Assembly (NCBI GenBank): GCA_964020975.1
Contig: OZ026627.1
Span: 28,046,595 to 28,110,594, forward strand
DNA length: 64,000 nt
From: Hermodice carunculata
Taxonomy: Eukaryota > Annelida > Polychaeta > Eunicida > Amphinomidae
Reading direction: 5' to 3'
A model generated the notes under the pieces. It was not told where the DNA came from. It was given only the letters and a program-made list of their open reading frames with translations, and did no database searches. Within the stretch, counting starts at the first letter, position 1. Each line of letters begins with the position of its first letter. Below, piece by piece: positions 55,200-64,000 of the stretch. Made by a program: the position numbers and the translations under genes.

Positions 55200-56060
55200 G
55201 TAGAAGACAAATTGAATGAAAAAATAGAAGGAGTGCATTGATGAATGGCACAGGGCCAACGACCTGGTGTTGACTTGATCCAGAGTAAATTTATGCTTAG
55301 GCCCTATCTCTGTCAAACAAAAGGCAAGGAATCTTTCATCATCTGACATTCACTTAAAGAGTAACAACACTAAGTTACAAAAAGTGGCTCATCAAAAGGT
55401 TCTTGGTTTATTGATAGATGAAAATCTCATTTGGGAGGAGCAAATATCATCCATGTGTCAGCACATCATAGCAAGTGTAAATACACTTAGAAGAATAAAG
55501 CATATTTTACCTTTACTATGTTTACAAGTAGGCCTAAGGAAAATTTACTACTTTGCATACATCTTACCTTTGTTTGATTACTGTACTAGAGCTATTTGGG
55601 GAAACTGTAGTTCTAAGGACATATTTTGCTAAAATTCAAAGGTTACACAAAAGTGACATACTGTTGATTTTAAATGTTCAAGGAGAGTGGCTAACATGTA
55701 GTTACAAACAAGCTCTGGAGAAGCTAAATTGATTGACATTGGAAGAAAGGAAGAAATTCCATAAATATATTTATATGTATATATATATATATGACTGATG
55801 TTCAAATCCCTCATTGAAATGACACCCACATATATTCCTAAATGAAATGTTTGTTTGTGTGAAAGATAAGCATATTTTTCATTCAAGATCAGCTATGAGT
55901 ACTAATTTATATTTTATTAAACTCGGTACAAAACTTGTGGAAAATGTTTTCAGTTACTCGGGAGTTGTGTTATGGAATGACATGCTAACACCAGGGATAG
56001 AATCTCTATGTATTTCTATATTTAAGAAAAGATGTATGTCTCACATGATTTCATAAGGAA
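55200..56060 (+). mobile_element. LINE 3' fragment (RT C-terminal part)
   Basis: 55384-55632 encodes LGLLIDENLIWEEQI, then PLFDYCTRAIWGN, and 55847-56056 encodes FHSRSAMSTNLYF, YSGVVLWND and SIFKKRCMSHM. Both are typical of the C-terminal region of CR1/L2/Jockey-like reverse transcriptases. Stops and a (TA)n tract separate them. It lies in the first INO80D intron in sense orientation. It may belong to the same clade as 36100-38560. Confidence 0.82.
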
Positions 56061-56487
56061 AAGAGGCTCAGAATGCCTTGATAGTTGATTTTGCAACATT
56101 TATGTGTGCAGGTCTATAATGATTTGCCAGATTGATGTGACCTGGGTTATTGCATTGTCATAGCTAGTTACCTTAGTTTTGCTTGGTTCTAAACATTTTG
56201 TATAGATCTTCATCTGTACTAACATGAAGGCCTCAGGGAAGATTAGTGATGATTCACTAACTCTCTTGAAATATAGTTTTGTATATCAGTTGCTGGTCGT
56301 GATACTAGCCTGTAAAACAAAGGGTGTTACTACCATTTGTGAGAATAAGCAATACTGTTTCCGAGCATATGACAACTTCAGATGAAGAACATTATGTGTT
56401 CGGAGAACCTGATTATGGCTTTTTGACCAAAAATTTTTACCAAAGTTGCTACTTTGGCTAGAGAAACATGTACTTTGCCATGCTTAA

Positions 56488-56562
56488 CTCTTTCAGGGCC
56501 AATTTTTGGACTGAGTCAACAGCTTATCTCGGCACGCTTGGGCACCTAGAAAAGCTGTTGAC
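56488..56562. repeat. TTAA-type left end with hairpin copy
   Basis: TTAA at 56484, then CTCTTTCAGGGCC. The hairpin GTCAACAGCTTATC / AAAAGCTGTTGAC occupies 56515-56562. No right TTAA end was found. Confidence 0.65.
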
Positions 56563-56569
56563 CTGGAAT

Positions 56570-57225
56570 GTTTTCTCAGGAACTATAGGCATGTTTGCAT
56601 TTGAATGAAAGGTCTTTTTATGAGGAATACGAATCTGAGATTCTAGTGATAATTCAGACTAGTTTGACTTTAAGTAGTAGATCAACTTTAGACATGATTT
56701 GCACTGCAAGATTAAGACAAGGATCTGCCTATACATACCTGCGGTATTTAATCTGTTGAACGAAATGGGCCGAAGCAGAACTTAAGGCCTACAGCTGATA
56801 GGAATGTCCCACATTGATGTACACCCAACACACATTTTTGGCACCAAAGTATACAAGTTCTTGAAGAGGGTGGTTTGATGAAGTGTATCTAAATGAACTG
56901 TAAATTCAGGCACGTTACAAACGCACATATGCAGCGTGAAAACTACTTTTTAGGATTTGGTGCTTGTGTTTTAAGTAGGCCTAAGAGGATTAAGGATTTA
57001 AACCTATGACTTTAGAGTAATTCCATAACCAAGACAAGAAGAAACAGGATAGAGGCCTATCCCAACTTTTTTAGAAATTATTGTACTCATGAATAGCATC
57101 TGAGTTCACTTTGCACCACAGCATTTATAAGTGTGAACAGATGATCCCCACCTGTTCAGTGTTGCCGTTCTTTTAATTGATTTTAGGGGTTGTAAACTGT
57201 GTTTCCATCTGTTCATGGAATTCAT
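56570..57225. other. INO80D intron
   Basis: 'gaatacgaatctgagattct' near 56625 is shared, inverted, with 17330-17350. Otherwise nothing was recognised. Confidence 0.45.
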
Positions 57226-57226
57226 A

Positions 57227-57317
<91 letters not shown>

Positions 57318-57381
57318 TGTGTGTGTGTGTATATATATATATGTGTGTGTATGTATATGTATGTATATATATATGTGTATA

Positions 57382-57423
<42 letters not shown>
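57227..57423. repeat. (TA)n / (GT)n array
   Basis: About 88 bp of TA, a (GT)n and TATG-rich middle, then a second TA run. Tyr-Ile ORFs here are artefacts. Confidence 0.97.
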
Positions 57424-57426
<3 letters not shown>

Positions 57427-57556
57427 AGCAGATTTTTTGATGTGGATACATCTATAAGTTGTCAACTAATGTAGACTATTTTAGGACCAAGGACAGTTGG
57501 GGGATATGGCAAAACAATTGACCAGTGATTTGAGATTGTTCAACATGTATTGATGT

Positions 57557-57640
57557 ACAGAGAAACCTTATTATATAACAACACACAGATATATGACATA
57601 TTCAATATAATGACATATATTTTCTTGGGAATATGTTTAT
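57557..57640. mobile_element. Left-end fragment of Tigger-like MITE
   Basis: CAGAGAAACCTTATTATATA preceded by TA; the right end is missing. Confidence 0.55.
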
Positions 57641-58429
57641 TTTCTTTCTTATTTGACTTATTTGATAGACATATTTAGTAATCCTAGTAATCGAGCACCA
57701 ACACGTGCTTCACAGCCTGAGGTACATGTAACTGGTCGGTTGTCGCAAAACGCACCATCTCCGCATTGCTCAATTGCTGCTCAAAATGGTGCCCCCTCCC
57801 TGTCACTATTTGCCTGTGTGGAAGTCCAAAGCAAAATGACAGTTATGGACTTACAGAAAAGATTAATGAGGACAAGAAGTACCCACCAAAAGACAATTTT
57901 CAAAGTCAGTTTATCATGTATCCAACTTAGGAAGTGATAAACTGACAACAGTAGGTATTTCTTGGAGGTAATATCGATGAGGAAAACAGACGATCGATTA
58001 CCGTGTTTGTTGCTTTACATGATCGAAAAACCAATCATTTGATCAATGCACCACTACTAGAGAAAACACTGGTACAAATACGCGAGAGGAACATGCTGAC
58101 AGCTGACACCAATCCTAGCTTGGATCAAGAAAAAATATCCTGATCACTGAATACAACCCAGTTCTTCCTTCTGTCAAATTTATCTTGTACACATAAGCCG
58201 CCACATGATGAATGCTAAGGACCCAAGACACAAAGAAATTGTCCAGTATTTTAGGAGAAGAAAGATTTTCCAAGGCATGCTTGTTTATTCCCCATGTTCC
58301 AAATTGAAGTATACCCCCAGCTGGAAGTCCTAGTTACTGCACAGCCTCTGGGATAACCGTACAAAACCTGTACAACACATAGTTGTCCTGTTGGCACTGC
58401 CTGCTCCAGGCTCGATACCAGGAGTAACG

Positions 58430-58660
58430 TAGTGGGCCGTGTAACAGACCGTGAGACGTTCATATGTAACACCTACAGGTGGTTCGGCAGACACAACTTT
58501 GTTTATGTGCTCACTTGCCAATGCTACAGTTTTCAACATGTTGCATATATGGGACAGACCAAGCACATAAATGAAAAGAATGAAGGAACACTTGTATTAT
58601 ATCCAGAACAAAAATCAACCAACCTCTGAGCAGACATTTATGCTTGCTTGCATATAATCA
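58430..58660 (+). mobile_element. GIY-YIG retroelement fragment (Penelope-like)
   Basis: The frame contains RHNFVYVLTCQCYSF and HVAYMGQTK, resembling the VYxLxC...YxGxT core of GIY-YIG endonuclease domains found at the C-terminus of Penelope-like elements. It is short, broken and old. The preceding 57650-58430 may hold more of it but I cannot show that. Confidence 0.55.
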
Positions 58661-58676
58661 CTTGGTGGCTGATGTA

Positions 58677-58862
58677 CAGTAAAAACTCGTTATATAATGA
58701 CACCATCTGTTCCGTAAGAAATTTGTCAGATAACTAAATGTGTCAAGTAAATGAATCAAACAATGTTCAAAAGAAAATGAAATTTTGCCATTCAAAACTT
58801 GTGTCATTTGCACAACGAATATGTTGGATATATCTGAGTGTCGTTATAATGAGGTTTCACTG
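58677..58862. mobile_element. 186-bp Tigger-like MITE
   Basis: CAGTAAAAACTCGTTATATA and, inverted, CAGTGAAACCTCATTATAAC, with TA both sides. Confidence 0.88.
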
Positions 58863-58869
58863 TACTTTG

Positions 58870-60870
58870 AACCAAACAGGCTCAGGAACACTTCCTCACT
58901 CCATCTGACCTGTCACATTCCATGACAATGACACTCAAAACTGAAACACTGGATCCATCAGTAAAATACTACTCAACCATAAGGCCTCACTTTTACATAG
59001 ATTTGTAAACTTATCTTTATTCTTTTGTTTTTTGCCAGCAGTGAAGTCAATGAGAATAAAAATAGGCCTACAGTCAAATGAAGTGAATTTACAGTACAGC
59101 GACATGCACACTCTTTATTGAGTCTTAAACTGCATGTAAACTTTATATTCTATAGTCTGTCTCCCAGTCGATAATGTTTGATGAGCCTCTTCATAAGTTA
59201 AAGTGTATAACACTGAATAATCTTTCAGGTACATGTACCTACCAATCTTTAATCCTTTGGGGGACATTCATTCTCTTCCTAAGGGTGTCTGCGGGTACTC
59301 AACACATATATATGCAGTCTTAATTAGGTTTACAGTAACCTACATGTAGTTCTGGTTACTTTTACATGTTACATTCTCATCGTGCTACTTATAAGTCATG
59401 CTAAACCTGTCCAGCTGGACAGTTTGACAGATTGTCTGAGCACACATTGTGATGTGCACCATCTGTGATGTTAGCTTAGCGTAAGCAATATTACCCCTGT
59501 ATCATGTATAATGAATAACTCTATACCCCCATTTGTTGGAAGGTCAAGATTAAATGACTAGCAGAAAAGAATGATAATAATATATAATAATAATAATATA
59601 AAAATAGTATACATGTACACTCAATTGTTGTATAATTCAATCTTTTCACTTTATTTAGCTCAAAAGGGGATAGTAGCTTTAGTTTACCGGGGCATAGCAT
59701 AACCACCTTAAACTGTTAGCTGCTGCTCAAATAGCTTTAAAGTCATACTTCATTGTGGCAACCACATGCACCAACACTGAGCTCAAGCTTCTGTGTTACA
59801 TGATCAGGTTACATGCTTTATGTAGGAACAGAAAACTAAGTAGGCCTATTGGGATTTAAATGGGCCTAGCATCATTTGCCCTCTTGTCTCTGTTGAGTGA
59901 AAGTTATTGACAAAACCTTGGTCGGACATACAAATAGTGTCAACCATTCTGGCCTTCCCACTGTCTTTTTTGCTGAATGATGTAAGTCAGCTCTTCTTGT
60001 TTTTGTTTGGTTTTCAAGTGTGATAATAGTTTTAAACTGAGTACTTAATAAGAAATTTGCGAAGTGAGTCTGCTGAGATCTCCCTTAATTATTTTTTGGT
60101 ATGTCAGGTGTTCACTATTGAAATTTAGCGCAACCCATATATGGGTCATGCAAAGAAAAATTGTATACAGAACACTTTTTATTTTGTGCAGGCCAAGTCT
60201 GTCTTGAAAGCATGGTATGTCTTTTGAAAAAAAAAGAAGAAGAAGAACTTTGGGTTAAATGCAGTTGATCATATCTGTAACTCACCAGCTCAGTGTTCCT
60301 CCCCCTTCCTATTTTTTATCTTTATTCCGTTTTACTTGTGGGAGCCTCTGCTACTTTTTGTTCTACTGACTTCTGCGTGCAGATTCGTAAAACTAAGTCC
60401 TGTTTTCATTCTTCTATGTAAAAGATGGGTGCATAGTCTTTGAGTACCAAAGCACAAACCTGTCTTGGAGTTTTCAATATATTATTATTATCAAGATTAC
60501 TGTGTAAACGCTCCTTTAATAGAAAAGCATTAAATGATGCATTTTGGTCTTTCTTGACAACCAAACCACACACAGTGTAATACATACATGTTTTACCACC
60601 TTCTTGTGCCTCACCTGGCGACAGGCATTGTGTAATAAGGTTGTCCACCTTTCCATTTGGTCACTGTTCGTCAGCATTATATTTGAGAAAATGCGTGGAC
60701 AGACTTTGTTCAAAGTTAGTGATCAGGTAGTTTAGAAAGCTGAGATGAATTTTTAAGATTTCTGGGTTAAGCGTTCACTTGTTTTGGGACAAGCACGCAT
60801 CAGTTTTGCAGAATACTTAGTCAAAGTGCACTTGGCCCCCACGGATCATTGACTTTTGCCTCGTTAATTA
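58870..60870. other. INO80D intron
   Basis: A (TAA)n tract near 59570-59600 and an (AAG)n tract near 60235. No exon or element was recognised. Confidence 0.5.
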
Positions 60871-60878
60871 TTTTGCTA

Positions 60879-61272
60879 CCGTAGTCCCTCTTCTGAGAGA
60901 CCACTCCTTTGGGAAACCACCTGCGTTTTAAGACCACATTCACCAGGCCTCAAAGTCTATCTTTCCCAAGTTATCTTACCTCAATTAAGAGACCTCCTGC
61001 TTTATGTAAACACTCGTAGTCCTGCCCTATGGTGGTCTCTCAAAAGAGGGACCAGGGTTTCCGCCAGAGGGTAAAAAGGGTAAAATAGCATACCCTAAAA
61101 AATCTCAAGGGTACTTTTGCTTACCCTAAGATTTTAGCAGGAAAGAACAGTTTTAGCATATATTACCCAGAAATACCCCATATAAAGGCTTCATTATTAG
61201 AATTTTTACTTGAGAATATGAAAATTTGAGTACCCTAAAATTTCACTCTGGCAGAAACCCTGGGGACTATTG
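60879..61272. mobile_element. CAGTAGTCC-type MITE interrupted by a younger element
   Basis: The left end 'cgtagtccctcttctgagag' and right end 'gggactattg' plus TA belong to the family of 39363-39865. Removing 61053-61262 and one GGGAC restores the usual 'aaaagagggactattgta' right end. Confidence 0.85.
61053..61262. mobile_element. 210-bp CAGGGTTTCC-ended MITE, nested
   Basis: The ends CAGGGTTTCCGCCAGAG and, inverted, CAGGGTTTCTGCCAGAG have one mismatch in 17. GGGAC is duplicated at 61048-61052 and 61263-61267. hAT-like ends with a 5-bp duplication. Same family as 48613-48796. Confidence 0.92.
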
Positions 61273-61279
61273 TACAACA

Positions 61280-62535
61280 TTTACATGTTAGTATGTGTTT
61301 TATTTGTAATCATGGTAATGTGAGAGGGCTAAAAAACAAGTTTTCTGTGTTCATTGTATTCTCAAATATCAGCTGATTAAGCTGTGCTGAGGGTGTTATC
61401 ATCACTACTTATAAACTTGTCAGATGATGTCAAGCAAAAGTTAGTATATTATACGTTTATGTCACAAGTAACTAATATCTATGTACCTTGGACATCGGGT
61501 ACACTTAACCTTCTGGAGATTGAACCAGTAATTAGCAGTGTGTGGGGGGGGGGGGGGGGGGAATCCACTCAAATGAAACATGATGAGTTACTGTTTTTGA
61601 ACTACTATGAAAATTTGGACAAGTAACAGAGTTAAAATAAATTGTCTGCAAGCAGTTTCTCTTTCCCCAGACAAGCAGATTATACTGCTGACCCAAGAGT
61701 TTTTCTCAAGTGGTAAAATCCGGGTGCAACATATACACTCAGAGTCTGTCAAGGAAAATTGTTAACTGATCAGTGGTAAGTGCTGTAAATGTACTTATTA
61801 TCATGTGCATAAATTTTTGCTCATTTTTGCATTTCACTGTTTTGAACATAATTCCTATCAAATCAGTGTTAAAATACTATTTCACTGTACTTTTATTTTG
61901 ACGGTTTCGTGCCATCAGTGAATAAGCAAAAATAGAAATACAGTGGAACTAAAGCAGTTTGCAGTGTATTCATCTTAGTGACACAAAAAAGATTAAAGAA
62001 GAAGCAGGTGATATTTATGACATCAGATGATTGCAGGTAATGGTAGGTCTGGTGACCTGAGGTCATAGAGCAGAGGCAACTGGTCATGTCTTTCCATCCA
62101 TACATAAACTTTTATTTGGGAATGCAATACAGGTCACATTTTTCCAAGTTAACTCCATACGACTTTCAGGACTGTAATGGGTACAATAATCTAGGCACCT
62201 TTCAATTTCGGTGGTGCCACCTGTAGTATTATGTAGTATACGGACCAAAGTATCAAATTTTGAGAATGCAGTTTTTCGAAGAGTTTTCCGTGAATCATCG
62301 CATAAGTTGGTAGAAATGTTGATAAAACAAAAACGACCAAAACTTGATGGTACCTCCGACAGTATAAAGGAAGTTACAAACCAACATGTGTTGAAAACAC
62401 ATCAAATTGAATATTTGAAAAAGAATATAAGGCTAGTGATACAACATGGACCACAAATGTATATCATACATGTGGAAGTTTGATACTGGATGACATTGAC
62501 TTGCTTTCCTGAGATCATGATAGGAATACAGTTCA

Positions 62536-62566
<31 letters not shown>

Positions 62567-62600
62567 TTGTGATGACCATTGTATTCAAACCAGTGGACAT
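61280..62600. other. INO80D intron
   Basis: A G17 run at 61542-61561 and T36 near 62530-62565. A 90-codon plus-strand frame (62211-62483) is open to a TGA but matches nothing known, including INO80D. Confidence 0.4.
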
Positions 62601-62629
62601 ATATTAGAGACTTTACTACTCCCCATCCA

Positions 62630-62960
62630 TTCATTGCGGAAATTCTGTCTGACGTCAGTGCCATGACCGAGGCGTGCAGAGCCAAGGCCATGGCACCGGT
62701 TGGAGGTCATAGAATCTCCACAATGACTTGATGGGGACTACATTGTATTAAATTCTATCCCAGTCACGTGCATGCGCAAGGCAAATTAGTCTTCTCCCCA
62801 GGCATAAATTTGTAACAAGGCCCAGCAACTAAGCCATCATATTCATTGCTGACGTTGGTTTGCTACGTCAGCAGTCAGCGCATTGTGTTTCATCAACGTA
62901 GCTTTCATAAACAAAGCATAACGTGCAGTCTACCGCTAGCACGACATGCGTCGCACGCAC
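62630..62960. promoter_or_regulatory. CpG-rich promoter-like stretch
   Basis: It carries TGACGTCAG, an NRF1-like CATGCGCA, a CACGTGCATG and later CACGTGACTT E-box-like sites, plus TACGTCAGCAG, all within about 300 bp. It could be an internal promoter or a separate gene start. No coding exon was recognised. Confidence 0.3.
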
Positions 62961-63106
62961 CACGTGACTTCCCGAGTGGCAAAGCTGATTTCTGTTAAAC
63001 GGGTGATCGGTCTGTCGCTTGAGGCATTTTTCATACTCAAATTGATCAGTTTAGCATGTTTTACTCGCGCAACATTGGTACCATGTTGTCGGAAACTAAG
63101 TAGCAA

Positions 63107-63264
63107 GGGTTTTAATTACTTCTGGGGAGGATTGGACGTTCAACTAAGCCCTTCCATGAAAGCTTGGCAGCACGCCTCCTTCGTTGGGCATGGACTAAAC
63201 CTGCCAAGCTTTTATGGAGCGGGGTTAGTTGAACGCCCAATCCTCCCCAGAAGTAGTTATACCC
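63107..63264. repeat. 158-bp foldback
   Basis: About 65-bp arms: outer ACTTCTGGGGAGGATTGG / CCAATCCTCCCCAGAAGT, inner AAAGCTTGGCAG / CTGCCAAGCTTT, with few mismatches and a loop of roughly 25 bp. Because of the symmetry both strands have similar frames (FWGGLDVQL and FWGGLGVQL). No flanking duplication is obvious. Confidence 0.88.
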
Positions 63265-64000
63265 GAAAGTCTTTTCTTTTATGTTCCATCGAAGTACACT
63301 CTCAAATTGACCCATTTTCAATGCATTTCACAGCCTCCACACCACCCATTATGGCACATGAATTTTTATAAGTGGCACTTCTTTCACAATTTCTTCAAAA
63401 AAGTGCCAGGGTGTAAGTGCCTTATTTGGTTTACCAGGGGACTAGCACAAATTGCCCAAATAACACCACTCTACAAAAAAACAACAACAAAAAAACTTTA
63501 TTAAAATGATTTCTGTCACCAGATTGTAGTGCTTTTTTTCCCAGGTCGTGGTTGCTTCAGGTGACAACCTACAAAGTAACATTCTGATTGGCTAATAGGC
63601 CTTGACAACCATGTAAACATAAAAGAAATTCATATACTATTACCAGAATATAAAAACAAACAATAGACTGTCGCATACATGTGGAGTCATGATGGCGCCA
63701 CAGGTGGTATTAAGTGGAACTAACACCATAGGTATCAAAAACACATTAAATTTATTATTGTGACAATGAAACGAGATCACACACTTACGAAATTTACACC
63801 AATTATGCATTGAGCCAATCATTACATTTTGTAAAATTTTGTTAGTAGAGGATATAAGTTCAATATGTTGAGAACGAGTATGGCTGTTGAATATAAATGT
63901 ACCACAAATGTACAAGTTTGATATTGTTCAGTGTGGATGGCCTTGATCTACCTTCTCAAGGTCACAGAGGTGTTGCATTTCAGGAAACAAATTTTTCGTA
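63265..64000. other. Right edge of window, no recognised gene
   Basis: A/T-rich sequence with an (AAC)n/poly-A patch near 63477-63495. No INO80D exon was found. Confidence 0.5.

Noticed and set aside
57177-57440. Tyr-Ile ORFs
   Set aside because: Translation of the second (TA)n/(GT)n array.
57653-57937. 94-aa plus-strand ORF as a gene
   Set aside because: No recognisable domain. It lies between MITE and retroelement fragments.
62211-62483. 90-aa plus-strand ORF as an INO80D exon
   Set aside because: The sequence does not resemble any INO80D segment I know and ends in a stop without a good acceptor upstream.
62946-63371. 141-aa plus-strand ORF
   Set aside because: Crosses the foldback, and the symmetry explains the similar frames on both strands. 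No known domain.
54838-64000. Second INO80D exon
   Set aside because: I looked for a YCNSH-like continuation on the plus strand and found none, so it is presumed to lie beyond the window.

Overview
This is A+T-rich animal genomic DNA. It has spliced genes with GT-AG introns, sparse exons and many short DNA-transposon derivatives. Two genes are recognisable from conserved protein sequence: WDR37 on the minus strand (all 11 coding exons, 16013-34180, 489 aa) and the first coding exon of INO80D on the plus strand (54620-54837, continuing past the right edge). The WDR37 and INO80D orthologues, together with non-LTR retrotransposons and a dense population of TTAA-, TA- and CAGGG-ended miniature elements, suggest a bilaterian invertebrate, probably marine. 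I cannot assign a phylum from the sequence alone.

Layout. 1-4750: a repeat of about 0.5 kb in several tandem copies, ending in a palindrome and interrupted by a TA-flanked miniature element. 5393-12053: a chain of six phase-compatible open blocks with splice signals on the plus strand, probably an unrecognised gene whose 5' exons I cannot find. 12.9-14.5 kb: a large (TA)n array holding a nested CAGGGTTC-ended element. 16.0-34.2 kb: WDR37, with introns full of miniature elements and tandem repeats. 36.1-38.6 kb: a decayed non-LTR retrotransposon split by an unrelated insert. 39.0-42.8 kb: a cluster of CAGT-ended elements, including an inverted pair of about 500 bp. 43.6-44.9 kb: CpG- and CCAAT-rich, promoter-like. 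48.4-49.5 kb: two CAG-ended miniature elements, one sitting at the junction of a tandem duplication. 49.49-52.74 kb: a 3.26-kb interval bounded by inverted repeats that begin with TTAA. 54.6 kb: INO80D exon, followed by a long intron carrying a LINE 3' fragment, a (TA)n array and a GIY-YIG retroelement fragment. 62.6-63.3 kb: a CpG-rich stretch with CRE-like sites and a 158-bp foldback.

The most unusual signal is a dispersed hairpin family, with about 14 copies or half-copies in 64 kb. The ends read GTCAAC...GTTGAC. The arms differ between copies but remain complementary within each copy. The best copies lie inside 238-bp elements bounded by TTAA. WDR37 is a WD40 scaffold (the vertebrate protein partners PACS proteins) and INO80D is a chromatin-remodelling subunit. 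Nothing here indicates that the two genes work together.
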